64,000 bases of DNA from Sphingobacterium sp. HMA12 (GTDB lineage Bacteria > Bacteroidota > Bacteroidia > Sphingobacteriales > Sphingobacteriaceae). The DNA lies in assembly GCF_002933815.1 (NCBI RefSeq), contig NZ_BEYR01000003.1:248001-312000 (forward strand), in the 5' to 3' direction. Of the stretch, positions 35,660 through 44,870 are shown one piece after another. The position numbers were made by a program, and so were the translations under genes. How positions within the stretch are numbered: the first letter of the stretch is position 1; each line of letters starts with the position of its first letter. The notes under the pieces were generated by a model. It had not been told where the DNA came from. It ran no database searches and saw only the letters and a list, made by a program, of their open reading frames with translations.

Positions 35660-36481
35660 TTATAATGGGGAGCTATAGCCATAGGCTTGTGCAGCCGAAC
35701 TAAATCTATCTTTTTTTGGTTGATAGAAGTTTAATTCGTAACCTTCAGCGCCCCAAAAGATGCTCACAAAACTAACACCTATTTCTGATCTTAGTACGGT
35801 GAGAATCTGAAAAGCCTCATTATCAAATTGCCCACCATCATCAACTCGCCAAGTACTAATATCATCATAGGTGGCCGGAAAATCCAAATTAATCAACTGA
35901 TCTTCTTTTACGTAAGAAAATACCGCTAATGCCGAGTCCTGCTGATTTTCAAAAACTGTTAGATTGAATTCAGCTTTATCTTTTAGCACAGCGATGGTTG
36001 TACTTTTATTTATTTTCCTATTATATTTTTTCTCAAGTTTTTCCTTCACTTCCGGGCTTGTCTCATGCTGAACTTTTGTAAAAGGTTCAATTTTATATTG
36101 ATTTATGAACGCCTGATTGACGAGCATTCCGAAATCGCCCGACTTAATTTCATTTTTTATCCTAAACAATGAACCTTCACTATTTGCAAAGTTCTGGGCT
36201 GTTTGTCTGCCATTACTCTCTTTATTATCCGTTTTGTTCTGTATAAATTCAAGTGGACTAACTTGATTTTCGATAATGACGTAATTGTATTTTTCGGGAC
36301 TTTCCATGGCTTGATCCATAGGAAGTGCAATTAATGAATCTTTTTGTTGATTCAAAAAGCCAAAATAAGGTGAAATTAACTGTTCTTTATTTTCACTCTT
36401 AACCGATGGTTTGGTTTGGTTTTGACTGTTGCCACAACCATATAATGTTAGTAGAAGAATAGCTAAAAAAAGTGATTTCAT
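35660..36481 (-). CDS. Lipoprotein of unknown function
   Basis: 273 residues from the ATG at 36481. The start gives MKSLFLAILLLTLYGC with a lipobox ending in Cys16, so it is a predicted lipoprotein; four extra codons upstream are possible. The mature protein is hydrophilic, with a central region rich in Lys/Glu and a C-terminal part predicted to be alpha/beta. I recognise no named family. It is divergent from the tonB gene and convergent with tsaD, and stands alone. Confidence 0.7.
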   Translation of the reverse strand: MKSLFLAILLLTLYGCGNSQNQTKPSVKSENKEQLISPYFGFLNQQKDSLIALPMDQAMESPEKYNYVIIENQVSPLEFIQNKTDNKESNGRQTAQNFANSEGSLFRIKNEIKSGDFGMLVNQAFINQYKIEPFTKVQHETSPEVKEKLEKKYNRKINKSTTIAVLKDKAEFNLTVFENQQDSALAVFSYVKEDQLINLDFPATYDDISTWRVDDGGQFDNEAFQILTVLRSEIGVSFVSIFWGAEGYELNFYQPKKDRFSSAAQAYGYSSPL

Positions 36482-36553
36482 AAGAGTGTGCAAAATTTTT
36501 ATGAAATATAAGGGTTTCGCGCATCATAATGAAAAGATTTAAGCTTTAATGTT

Positions 36554-37462
36554 ATGATGAACTCAAAATTGAATATCTATCGCAAAGAATGGCTGGATGT
36601 TATCTTTGCAGGCCGCAACAAAATGTACGGCGCTTATGAATTGCGGAATTTGTCAAATCGAGCAACCAATGTTGGGCTGGCCATCGTTGTTTCTTTTGCG
36701 TTCCTTTTGATTATGGGGTCTTATGGCTATAGCAGATACTTTAAGAAAGCTATACCTGAAACAATTACTACAATTGAAGATCTAACTCCGGAGGATCTCA
36801 ATGATATTCAGAAGGAGGCCGATAAAAAAGAGGAGGTGAAAGAAGAGCGTATCCTAATGCAGGAGAAAGCGCCGCAACAGATAGCACAGGATCTTTCGAA
36901 GTTTGATTTGGTGCGTATGCCCGAGCCGAAGATTACAAAAGCAAGTAAAGTGACAGAGGATGTTGCTACACAGGATGAGCTGAATAGACCCAATACAATG
37001 ACCGCTCGTATTACATTAAAGGCGAATGCTGCCGGGACACATATTGCACGAGGTGAATTTGGTCCGTCTAAAAAGGATGGCGGAATTACCGGGCATAAAA
37101 TAGGGCCCGTGTCGGGAGGGGGTACAGATGGAGATGCAGACCAACCTTTTATTACGGTGGAAATCATGCCTACTCCGGTAGGTGGGCTCCCAGCTTTTAT
37201 GAAGTGGGTCTCAGAAAACTATAGTTTTCCGCAGTCAGCTTTGGATCAAGGTGTATCAGGAATAATCGAGGTCTCTTTTGTTGTGGAACGAGACGGATCA
37301 TTGACCGATATCGCTATAAAACGCGATATGAAGTTTGGAACAGGGGAGGCTGCAATTAACTTGTTGAGAAAAGCGAGGAAGTGGAAGCCAGGTGTTCAGA
37401 ACGGACGTGCTGTGCGGGTGGCCTATACGTTACCTATCCGTTTAAGCGCAGTATCTCAATAA
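36554..37462 (+). CDS. TonB-family energy transducer
   Basis: 302 residues. The N-terminus KEWLDVIFAGRNKMYGAYEL is typical of Bacteroidota TonB proteins, followed by one membrane helix (about 41-58). A charged periplasmic spacer leads to a C-terminal TonB domain (about 215-300: GGLPAFMKWVSENYSFPQSA, GIIEVSFVVERDGSLTDIAI, RKARKWKPGVQNG). It would couple proton motive force through ExbB/ExbD to outer-membrane receptors. No exb genes are adjacent. The start may be either of two consecutive ATGs (36554 or 36557). Confidence 0.88.
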   Translation: MMNSKLNIYRKEWLDVIFAGRNKMYGAYELRNLSNRATNVGLAIVVSFAFLLIMGSYGYSRYFKKAIPETITTIEDLTPEDLNDIQKEADKKEEVKEERILMQEKAPQQIAQDLSKFDLVRMPEPKITKASKVTEDVATQDELNRPNTMTARITLKANAAGTHIARGEFGPSKKDGGITGHKIGPVSGGGTDGDADQPFITVEIMPTPVGGLPAFMKWVSENYSFPQSALDQGVSGIIEVSFVVERDGSLTDIAIKRDMKFGTGEAAINLLRKARKWKPGVQNGRAVRVAYTLPIRLSAVSQ

Positions 37463-37590
37463 GATCTTTCTTAACTTTATTTAACAGATGAGGTTTTAAA
37501 CTTTTGGTGGTCAAGAACACTCTTATAAATAAATAGGTTGAAAAGATGACCTGTTAAATTGAAAGATTGTTGATTTATAAAAATAGAGAG

Positions 37591-38097
37591 ATGAAAAAAT
37601 TGATGTTAAGTTTGGCGTTATCCGGATTAATGTTAACAGGTTTCGCACAGGAGAAAAAGGATCTTAAATCAGATACCAAAGAAATGAATGCACCGATACA
37701 CAAGCATTCGAAAGATAGAAAGCATGATGGCTTAAAAAATAAAAACCCTGAAGAATTGGCTAAGATCAAAACAGATCGCATGGACCAAAAGTTGAAGTTT
37801 ACAGATCAACAACGCAAGGAGGTGTATGCATTTCATTTGAAGCAAGCACAGGAGCATAAAAAAATAGCAGCAGAGCGTAAGCTATATCGCGAAAAAATGA
37901 GAAAGCAACGTGCTGCTGATCAAGAAAAAATGATGGGTTTATTGACTCCGGAGCAGCAAAAGACATTGAAAGATTCTTACGCTGAGAACCATAAAATGCA
38001 TAAAGAAAATTGGAAAAAACATCGACAAATGCGAAAAGGAGATCTTAAGAAAGGTGAGGTCGAAAAAGCAGTTGATGCCGAAGCAAAAACAACATAA
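37591..38097 (+). CDS. Small exported Lys/Glu-rich helical protein (DUF4890-like)
   Basis: 168 residues from the ATG at 37591, chosen because it gives a clean signal peptide (MKKLMLSLALSGLMLTGFAQ). The mature protein is a highly charged helix. KTDRMDQKLKFTDQQRKEVY and MMGLLTPEQQKTLKD contain the LT-x-x-Q motif seen in Spy/CpxP-like proteins and in Bacteroidota DUF4890. A periplasmic chaperone or metal-related role is possible but unproven. It follows tonB after 128 bp and ends at a strong terminator. Confidence 0.7.
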   Translation: MKKLMLSLALSGLMLTGFAQEKKDLKSDTKEMNAPIHKHSKDRKHDGLKNKNPEELAKIKTDRMDQKLKFTDQQRKEVYAFHLKQAQEHKKIAAERKLYREKMRKQRAADQEKMMGLLTPEQQKTLKDSYAENHKMHKENWKKHRQMRKGDLKKGEVEKAVDAEAKTT

Positions 38098-38145
38098 GGT
38101 TAATAAAAAGGATAGTTTTCATATTAATAATTGGTGAGTGTTAGT

Positions 38146-38174
38146 AAAAAAGGGGATCTATGATCCCCTTTTTT
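38146..38174. terminator. Terminator between convergent genes
   Basis: 13-bp perfect arms (38146-38158 and 38162-38174) with a 3-nt loop. The A-run and T-run at the ends make it usable in both directions. The acyltransferase gene ends about 50 bp to the right. Confidence 0.85.
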
Positions 38175-38227
38175 ATGTTAATACTATCTGGTGTACGCTG
38201 AATCTCGGCTATCGAGCAGTTAGTTAT

Positions 38228-39358
38228 TTAACGAATAAACCTTCGTGTAATCGAATTACTGTCAAAAAGCTTTGTTACCAAATAGCTTAAACCAAAACTC
38301 AGTAGCGCAATCGAAAGAATTTTTAGGGAAGCCGGAAGAGAGGTGATAGTTAAAAATGTATCTGTCAAAGCCTGTACAATAATAAAATGACATAAATAGA
38401 TTCCAAATGTTGCTCCGGATATATTTTTTATCCATTTAGATTCGCGAATGTTTAGCTTTTGTACAACAAGAAATACCGCAACGGTCATCATTGCAACGTT
38501 GATATTACAGAAATACCACACGATCTCTAAATTAGCATAATTTCCGGGATAATATTTTTGGGTTATTAGAAAGCCAGAAAAGGTAATGATAAAGCCAATA
38601 GCGAATAATGGAGTAGCAACCAAGATAGTTTTTATCAGTGACCATTGAATGGGATATTTTACAAGATAATAGGCCAGTATAATATAACCTAAGAAGCCTG
38701 AGAAATAATAGAATGTCCCAAATTCATTCCAGTTACAGACGCCCCATATGCCCTGTTGTCCGTAGTTGCCCAAATACCCCAAACTCGGCGCGGCCATTTT
38801 GATGTATGGTGCCAGCAGCGTAATCCCCCAAAAAGACAGAAAATATAGTATGTCTTTTTTACTGGCTTGATTTAGCCAACTTCCGATTATCGGGATAATG
38901 AGGTATAAGCCGATCAGCATATACATATACCATAAAGGTGTTGTATCATAATTAAAGTTGAAGATCGCCGTATAGATTTTTATCCCTGTTGCCTGCGCTG
39001 TAAAATTATTCATGTCTATTAAAGCGCTTGAACTACTCTTAATAAAATTTAGATAAACAAAAAAAGCAATGGGCAGGGCGATCGACCAAAAAATTAATGG
39101 GATAAGTATTCGGCCTATTCTCTTTTTATAGAAAGTGGCAACATCGGTTTGAACAGGAAATAGTAATATACCGGACATCATTGCGAATAAGGGAACACAT
39201 GCGCGAACAATGCTACCCCAGAAGACGCCTTGATGAAATGCGCTGCTATTGTCAAATGTGCCAACAAACGCGTCGCAGCTGTGCGATATCAAAACCATGA
39301 AGCAAGCTAAAATGCGCAGAAAGTCAATCCAAGGAAGGTACGTTTTTTTGGTAGTCAT
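38228..39358 (-). CDS. Membrane acyltransferase, Acyl_transf_3 family
   Basis: 376 residues, about ten membrane helices. The N-terminus WIDFLRILACFMVLISHSCD carries the conserved Arg and His of the acyltransferase-3 family (OafA/WecH type), which O-acetylates surface sugars and lipids. PLFAMMSGILLFPV and YKKRIGRILIPLIFWS are typical second and third helix regions. The substrate is unknown. It starts 22 bp after lutB and is probably co-transcribed, although a functional link is not obvious. Confidence 0.82.
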   Translation of the reverse strand: MTTKKTYLPWIDFLRILACFMVLISHSCDAFVGTFDNSSAFHQGVFWGSIVRACVPLFAMMSGILLFPVQTDVATFYKKRIGRILIPLIFWSIALPIAFFVYLNFIKSSSSALIDMNNFTAQATGIKIYTAIFNFNYDTTPLWYMYMLIGLYLIIPIIGSWLNQASKKDILYFLSFWGITLLAPYIKMAAPSLGYLGNYGQQGIWGVCNWNEFGTFYYFSGFLGYIILAYYLVKYPIQWSLIKTILVATPLFAIGFIITFSGFLITQKYYPGNYANLEIVWYFCNINVAMMTVAVFLVVQKLNIRESKWIKNISGATFGIYLCHFIIVQALTDTFLTITSLPASLKILSIALLSFGLSYLVTKLFDSNSITRRFIR

Positions 39359-39380
39359 TAACAGTAGGTTTGGAGCGAAG

Positions 39381-40769
39381 TTATTCTTTGTTCTTTTGCT
39401 GCTCTTTCCATTGTTTAGAAAAGGATTTTTCCGCTAGCTTGGGCAATTCCCGTTGATCGCCCCAGGTTTTCTTAAAAAACTTTTTAAGGAAAAAGTTCTT
39501 GAATTTTCCGCCAAAAAAATCAATTAGTTTTCGACGTTGTATTCCGTATGTGAACCAACTCCAGACTTTTTGTTCCGTTTTTGTCGATAAGCCCTGTTCC
39601 ACCGAATCCTTTCGGTTAACAAGAAGCATGCGTTGAATATCGATGCCTACAGGACAAACTTCAGTACATTTACCACAGAGGGTGGATGCATAGCTTAAAT
39701 GCTTAAATTCCTTCATCCCATTTAAATGAGGTGAAATTAAAGACCCGATTGGTCCCTGATAAGTTGTTTCATACGTATGGCCGCCGATATTTTGATAAAT
39801 AGGACATACATTCAAACAGGCTCCACAGCGGATACAATAAAGGCCCTGACGTTGTTCTTTCTGCGCAAGGAGATTACTGCGTCCATTGTCAAGCAGGATA
39901 ACATACATTTCTTCGGGGCCATCAGATTCATAAGGCTGTTTTGGCCCTGTGAGTAGCGTGTTATAAACTGTTAAGTTTTGGCCTGTGCCGTGAGTGGATA
40001 AAAGTGGCCAAAATACTTCCAGATCCTGTAGCGTAGGGATGATTTTCTCGATACCCACCACAGCAATATGTGTTTTTGGAAAAGTAGAGGTCAGACGCGC
40101 ATTCCCTTCGTTTTCTGTAATCGCTATACTCCCTGTTTCAGCAACTAAGAAATTAGCTCCTGTAATGCCGACTTCTGCTGCTAAATATTTGTCTCTTAAT
40201 AATTCGCGGGCTTTTAGTGTTAACTGTTCTGCAGATGCATCTAAGGGAGTATCAAATTTTTCGTGAAAAAGCTTAGCGATGTCTTCCAGGCTTAAATGCA
40301 TGGCTGGTGTGACAAAATGATACGGTTTCTGGTCTAGTAACTGAATAATATATTCTCCAAGATCAGTCTCAACGGCTTCTATGTTTTTAGATTCCAGAAA
40401 ATGATTTAATTCAATTTCTTCCGTAGCCATAGATTTAGACTTTACAATCGATCGTGTTCTTTTTCGTTCGATTATTTTATAAATCTCCTCCCGCGCTTCA
40501 TCGGCATCATTTGCCCAGATTACTTTTCCGCCACGCGCGGTGAAATTTGCCTCAAATTGTAATAGATATCGATCGAGATTTTCCATTACTTTCCATTTGA
40601 TCAAATTTGCTTTGGTTTTGGAGTTTTCGAGATTTGCAAATTTGCTTTTTCCCTTTTCGAAGGCAATGCTGTATTTGTCGATATTGTAATTGATAATATC
40701 GCGATGTTTGGTGTCAAATGCTTTCTGTGCACTTTCCTTTAAAAACGTATTTGCCGTACTCTCTGACAT
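39381..40769 (-). CDS. lutB: LutB-type iron-sulfur protein of lactate oxidation
   Basis: 462 residues. The N-terminal LUD domain (about 60-290) is followed by two 4Fe-4S motifs, CIRCGACLNVCPIYQ and CGKCTEVCPVGID, and a C-terminal helical segment (SWFTYGIQRRKLIDFFGGK). In other bacteria LutA, LutB and LutC together oxidise L-lactate to pyruvate. Neither lutA nor lutC is adjacent here, which is common in Bacteroidota. It is downstream of aspS but separated by a terminator. Confidence 0.85.
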   Translation of the reverse strand: MSESTANTFLKESAQKAFDTKHRDIINYNIDKYSIAFEKGKSKFANLENSKTKANLIKWKVMENLDRYLLQFEANFTARGGKVIWANDADEAREEIYKIIERKRTRSIVKSKSMATEEIELNHFLESKNIEAVETDLGEYIIQLLDQKPYHFVTPAMHLSLEDIAKLFHEKFDTPLDASAEQLTLKARELLRDKYLAAEVGITGANFLVAETGSIAITENEGNARLTSTFPKTHIAVVGIEKIIPTLQDLEVFWPLLSTHGTGQNLTVYNTLLTGPKQPYESDGPEEMYVILLDNGRSNLLAQKEQRQGLYCIRCGACLNVCPIYQNIGGHTYETTYQGPIGSLISPHLNGMKEFKHLSYASTLCGKCTEVCPVGIDIQRMLLVNRKDSVEQGLSTKTEQKVWSWFTYGIQRRKLIDFFGGKFKNFFLKKFFKKTWGDQRELPKLAEKSFSKQWKEQQKNKE

Positions 40770-40792
40770 CTAATCTGCTGATTTTTCACAAA

Positions 40793-40820
40793 AAAAGTTG
40801 GTCGTTTACTACCAACTTTT
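40793..40820 (-). terminator. Terminator after aspS
   Basis: AAAAGTTGGT (40793-40802) pairs with ACCAACTTTT (40811-40820) around an 8-nt loop. On the minus strand a T-run follows, so it ends the aspS transcript before lutB. Confidence 0.78.
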
Positions 40821-40865
40821 AAATATAGTGTTAATAAATTGTTTCTCGAAAAACGAGCTTGAAAT

Positions 40866-42617
40866 TTATTCTTTTATATTAATATTTAAACTCAATTCAT
40901 CCAATTGTTCTTGGTGAATAGTTGATGGAGCATCAATCATGATATCTCTTCCGGAGTTGTTTTTTGGAAAAGCAATCACATCACGGATCGTATCTAGCCC
41001 AGCTAATAACGATACAAGTCTGTCAAAGCCAAACGCTAAACCACCATGCGGGGGAGCGCCATATGTGAAGGCTTCCATTAAGAAACCAAACTGCTTCTGT
41101 GCTTCTTCAGGACTAAATCCCAAGTGTTTAAACATCAGGGATTGTAGCTCTCTGTCGTGAATACGGATAGATCCACCGCCCACTTCGACACCATTTAAGA
41201 CAAAGTCATAGGCGTTTGCTCTCACTTCGCCGGGATTTGTATCCAGTAATGAAATATCTTCTGGTTTTGGTGAAGTGAAGGGGTGGTGCATCGCATGATA
41301 ACGGGCGCTGTCCTCGTCCCATTCCAATAACGGGAAGTCAATGACCCATAGCGGAGCAAAAGTATCTTTGTCCCGAAGGCCAAGCTGCGAAGCAACCTCC
41401 AAACGCAGTTCATTCAATTGTTTACGAACTTTATCCTTGCCGCCTGCCATAATTAATAACAGATCTCCAGGTTTCGCGTGGAACTTGTTCGCAATCGTCG
41501 TTAACTGCTCTGGTGAGAAAAACTTATCTACCGAAGATTTTACTGAGCCATCTTCATTGACACGTGCATATACTAAACCTGTCGCACCGATTTGAGGACG
41601 TTTAATAAAGTCTGTTAAGGCGTCAAGCTGTTTTCTGGTGTAAAGCGCGCAATTTTCGGCATTAATACCAACAACCAGCTCCGCTGCATCAAATACGGGG
41701 AACCCTTTTTCTTTTGCAACGTCATTTAATTCGACAAACTGCATTCCGAAACGAATGTCCGGTTTGTCCGATCCATAAAGACGCATGGCATCGGCATAGG
41801 TCATACGAGGTACAGATCCAAGATCAATCCCTTTGATCGTTTTGAAAATATGTTTTGCAAGTCCTTCAAAAATATTTAGCACGTCTTCCTGTTCTACAAA
41901 AGACATTTCACAATCGATTTGAGTGAACTCAGGTTGACGGTCAGCACGCAAGTCCTCATCACGGAAACACTTAACAATTTGAAAATAGCGATCAAAACCG
42001 GATACCATTAATAATTGCTTAAATGTTTGTGGCGACTGAGGTAGTGCGTAAAATTCGCCTGGATTCATACGGGATGGCACCACAAAATCCCGCGCTCCTT
42101 CAGGAGTGGATTTGATGAGATAAGGAGTTTCTACTTCTAAAAAATTCTGAGTGTCAAGATAACGGCGTATTTCCTGTGAAGTTCTGTGTCTTAAAATAAG
42201 ATTTTCACGTACCGGATTACGACGTAAATCCAGGTATCTGAATTTCATGCGGATATCATCACCGCCATCGGTTTCATCTTCAATCGTAAATGGAGGTAAC
42301 TTTGCCGCATTTAATATTTCAAGGTTTGAAACCTTGATTTCAATATCTCCCGTGGAGAGTTTAGCATTTTTATTGGAACGTTCAATAACCTCTCCGGTTA
42401 CCTTTATGACATATTCTCTTCCTAGTTCACGGGCACTAGCGCGTAAAGTCGCATCATCATCTGCATTGAACGTTAATTGTGTGATCCCATATCGGTCTCT
42501 AACATCGATGAAAGTCATACCGCCCAAATCGCGGGATTTTTGAACCCATCCACTTAGGGTAACCGTTTTCCCTAAGTCAGCCAATGTTAATTCTCCACAA
42601 GTGTGTGTTCTGTGCAT
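40866..42617 (-). CDS. aspS: Aspartyl-tRNA synthetase
   Basis: 583 residues, full length for bacterial-type AspRS. It has an N-terminal OB fold (LSGWVQKSRDLGGMTFIDVR), class II motif 1 (FLEVETPYLIKSTPEGARDF), motif 2 (FRDEDLRADRQPEFTQIDCE), the bacterial GAD insertion domain, and motif 3 (GLAFGFDRLVSLL). It charges tRNA-Asp with aspartate. The upstream region (42.6-42.8 kb) contains two pairs of MraZ-box-like repeats facing this gene. Confidence 0.96.
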   Translation of the reverse strand: MHRTHTCGELTLADLGKTVTLSGWVQKSRDLGGMTFIDVRDRYGITQLTFNADDDATLRASARELGREYVIKVTGEVIERSNKNAKLSTGDIEIKVSNLEILNAAKLPPFTIEDETDGGDDIRMKFRYLDLRRNPVRENLILRHRTSQEIRRYLDTQNFLEVETPYLIKSTPEGARDFVVPSRMNPGEFYALPQSPQTFKQLLMVSGFDRYFQIVKCFRDEDLRADRQPEFTQIDCEMSFVEQEDVLNIFEGLAKHIFKTIKGIDLGSVPRMTYADAMRLYGSDKPDIRFGMQFVELNDVAKEKGFPVFDAAELVVGINAENCALYTRKQLDALTDFIKRPQIGATGLVYARVNEDGSVKSSVDKFFSPEQLTTIANKFHAKPGDLLLIMAGGKDKVRKQLNELRLEVASQLGLRDKDTFAPLWVIDFPLLEWDEDSARYHAMHHPFTSPKPEDISLLDTNPGEVRANAYDFVLNGVEVGGGSIRIHDRELQSLMFKHLGFSPEEAQKQFGFLMEAFTYGAPPHGGLAFGFDRLVSLLAGLDTIRDVIAFPKNNSGRDIMIDAPSTIHQEQLDELSLNINIKE

Positions 42618-42702
42618 ATCTTAATAAAAATAAAATTTATGCAAAATTATTGGTTTTACTCGACAATAACGAATTCTACTGTTCTTATTTGAGCGCAATT
42701 CT

Positions 42703-42758
42703 CCCACTTTCAACCACGCTTTCAATTATTCATTTTCCAGAGCTCCACTTTCTCCCAT
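42703..42758 (-). promoter_or_regulatory. Two pairs of MraZ-box-like repeats on the aspS side
   Basis: Read on the minus strand, one pair is ATGGGAGAAAGTGGA (42744-42758) and the other GTGGTTGAAAGTGGG (42703-42717). In both, two TGGxx-type units start 10 bp apart with a GAAAG spacer, the same spacer as in the mraZ promoter repeats. They lie 86-141 bp upstream of the aspS ATG. MraZ binding is inferred. Confidence 0.45.
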
Positions 42759-42988
42759 TTTTCCAAAAAAAAGGAGCAAAATTATATTTCTAAAGAGGAA
42801 ATTTTTACAATTCGTTCCCAGTTTTTGCAAAAATATGTAGAAAAATACAAAGCGAAATCTCAATCCAAGATGTATATGAAATGTCTCTTTAACTGCTTGT
42901 GAATAAGGTTTTATAGGGGGAGTAAGAAGTAGTTTTTGTTTTTTCTTGTAGCGATTTTTCGATGTGGAAAACTTTTTTATGTAGTAAA

Positions 42989-43021
42989 GTGGGGGAAAGT
43001 GGGAGAAAGTGTATACTTTTA
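42989..43021 (+). promoter_or_regulatory. MraZ boxes and promoter of the dcw cluster
   Basis: GTGGG at 42989, GTGGG at 42999 and GTGTA at 43009, each 10 bp apart with GAAA(G) spacers, form the known MraZ operator pattern (TGGGN repeats with 5-nt spacers). They run directly into TACTTTTA (43014-43021), a -7-like box, so bound MraZ would cover the promoter and repress its own operon. Confidence 0.75.
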
Positions 43022-43051
43022 CATTTAAATTAGAATAGGATAGTTGACGAT

Positions 43052-43513
43052 ATGACTCAGTTGATCGGAGAATTCGAATGCAAGTTAGACGCCAAAGGAA
43101 GGATGGTGTTACCAGCTGCGCTCAAGAGGCAGATGCCTCATGTTGAGCGTGATGGGCTTGTTGTGAATCGCGGTTTTGAGAAACATTTAGTTTTTTATCC
43201 ACGCGAAGAGTGGGATTTAATGACAGCTAAACTAGCGAAATTGAATCAATTTGATCCAAAGGTGCGGGCATTTGTGCGTGCTTTTACGCGTGGCGCGACA
43301 GAGCTGACATTGGATGCAGCGGGGCGTGTGTTGTTGCCAAAAAGCTTGTTGGAATTTGCGGGTATAACAACAGAGTTGGTCTTAGCCTGTCAATTCAATA
43401 AAATTGAAGTTTGGTCTAAAGAAGGGTATGATGATTTGATGGGTGATAGTGGGGTAGAAGATATATCGTCTTTGGCAGCAGAGGTAATGGGGGATATTAA
43501 TTTTGGGATATAA
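43052..43513 (+). CDS. mraZ: Transcriptional regulator MraZ
   Basis: 153 residues with two AbrB/SpoVT-like half-domains. Each half carries the DxxGRxxLP motif: LDAKGRMVLPAAL (about residues 12-24) and LDAAGRVLLPKSL (about 88-100). MraZ is a ring-forming DNA-binding repressor of the division and cell-wall cluster it heads. Its target repeats are visible directly upstream. The stop is followed 4 bp later by the rsmH start. Confidence 0.96.
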   Translation: MTQLIGEFECKLDAKGRMVLPAALKRQMPHVERDGLVVNRGFEKHLVFYPREEWDLMTAKLAKLNQFDPKVRAFVRAFTRGATELTLDAAGRVLLPKSLLEFAGITTELVLACQFNKIEVWSKEGYDDLMGDSGVEDISSLAAEVMGDINFGI

Positions 43514-43517
43514 TAAT

Positions 43518-44432
43518 ATGGAGAAGGTGTATCATGTTCCGGTCATGTTGCAAGAATGCATGGATGCTTTGGCGATCAAGCCAAATGGCGTTTATGTGGA
43601 TGTAACATTTGGTGGTGGTGGTCACTCTCGTGAAATATTGAAAAGGTTGGGGCCTGAGGGAAAGCTATTCGCTTTCGATCAGGATCCTGATGCCTTAGGA
43701 AATGTGATTGACGATCCTCGTTTTACGTTGATTCATCAGAATTTTAGATTTTTAAAAAATAGTCTTCGTTTGCATGGGGTGCGTGTGGTAGATGGGATTT
43801 TGGCAGACTTAGGTGTTTCGTCGCATCAATTTGATGCTGCGGATCGCGGTTTCTCCATTCGCTTTGATGCTGATTTGGATATGCGTATGGATCAGGTGGG
43901 GGACTTGGATGCAAAAGCGGTATTGGCTACTTATGCAGAAGAAGACCTGCATCGGATTTTCGGTATGTATGGCGAAATCATGAATGCAAAGTCGCTGGCG
44001 AAAACAATTGTGACGGCACGTTTGGCACAACCCGTACATACTGTTGCTGAATTGAAGGAAGTTATTCAACGGATGGTTCCAAAAGGAAAGGAACATAAGT
44101 ATCATGCGCAGGTTTTCCAGGCGCTGCGTATCGAAGTTAACCGTGAGCTTGAGGCTTTGCAGGAATTTTTGTTACAGACTGTTGATGTGTTGAAAAGCGA
44201 GGGAAGATTAGTGGTGATGTCTTATCATTCCTTGGAAGATCGTTTGGTGAAAAATTTTATGGCCAAAGGAAAGTTTAAAGGAGATGTTGAGAAAGACTTT
44301 TTTGGAAATGAAATTAAGCCCTTCCATGTGCTGAGCCGTAAAGCAATTACGGCATCGCCGCAGGAACTGGCTTTAAATAATAGATCGCGCAGTGCGAAAC
44401 TGCGTATTGCTGAAAGGTTGGATTTGTCTTAA
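43518..44432 (+). CDS. rsmH: 16S rRNA (cytosine-1402-N4)-methyltransferase
   Basis: 304 residues from the ATG at 43518 (MEKVYHVPVML, the typical start). The SAM-binding motif is VDVTFGGGGHSREIL, followed by FAFDQDPDALG. DLGVSSHQFDAADRGFSIRF and SYHSLEDRLVKNFM are RsmH signatures. It methylates C1402 of 16S rRNA. It is the second gene of the dcw operon, with the ftsL-like gene 16 bp downstream. Confidence 0.95.
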   Translation: MEKVYHVPVMLQECMDALAIKPNGVYVDVTFGGGGHSREILKRLGPEGKLFAFDQDPDALGNVIDDPRFTLIHQNFRFLKNSLRLHGVRVVDGILADLGVSSHQFDAADRGFSIRFDADLDMRMDQVGDLDAKAVLATYAEEDLHRIFGMYGEIMNAKSLAKTIVTARLAQPVHTVAELKEVIQRMVPKGKEHKYHAQVFQALRIEVNRELEALQEFLLQTVDVLKSEGRLVVMSYHSLEDRLVKNFMAKGKFKGDVEKDFFGNEIKPFHVLSRKAITASPQELALNNRSRSAKLRIAERLDLS

Positions 44433-44448
44433 AAAATGGAGCGAAAAG

Positions 44449-44862
44449 ATGAGCAGGAATACGATAAGACAGAAAGAATTGAGTGAAGAAGTTCAAGAAG
44501 AACTGCAAGAAACTGTCGAAGAAAAGGCGGAACAAACAGAAGCGTTTATTAAAACGCTTTTTACCGTTGGAGACCTTTCCTTAAACAAAATATTGGAGTA
44601 TTTGCCTTTTGGGGCTTTTATCGCCTTTCTGATGTTGTTGTATATCTCTAATCGTCACTTCGCTGAGCGAACTATCCGGAGTATCGATAAAGTGAGCAAG
44701 GAAGTCAAAGAATTGGGTTGGGATCATAAGTCGCTATCTGCTGAGCTTATGAAAATGTCCACACAGACAGAGATTGCGAAACGTGTAGACTCTTTAGGTT
44801 TGAAAGAACGGGTGGAGCCACCGATCAAGATTGAAGTTGTAGAGAAAAAAGAAGATAAATAG
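44449..44862 (+). CDS. ftsL: FtsL-like division protein
   Basis: 137 residues from the ATG at 44449, which has GGAGCG about 7 nt upstream. A charged N-terminus (about 45 residues) precedes one membrane helix (LEYLPFGAFIAFLMLLYIS) and a periplasmic coiled-coil (about 75-120: KVSKEVKELGWDHKSLSAEL). This is the Bacteroidota FtsL-like protein found between rsmH and ftsI. It would bridge the divisome FtsQ/FtsB complex and FtsI/FtsW. Sequence conservation is low, so the call rests on size, topology and position. Confidence 0.8.
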   Translation: MSRNTIRQKELSEEVQEELQETVEEKAEQTEAFIKTLFTVGDLSLNKILEYLPFGAFIAFLMLLYISNRHFAERTIRSIDKVSKEVKELGWDHKSLSAELMKMSTQTEIAKRVDSLGLKERVEPPIKIEVVEKKEDK

Positions 44863-44870
44863 AGAGAGTT

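Larger units (their letters stand above)
42618..43051. other. Divergent regulatory region between aspS and mraZ
   Basis: 434 bp without a gene. It contains two 10-bp-spaced pairs of TGGG-like repeats on the aspS strand (42703-42717 and 42744-42758), a TTTTCCACA element at 42963-42974 (minus orientation), three GTGGG/GTG repeats at 42989-43013, and a -7-like TACTTTTA at 43014-43021. The rest is AT-rich with no visible feature. Confidence 0.7.
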
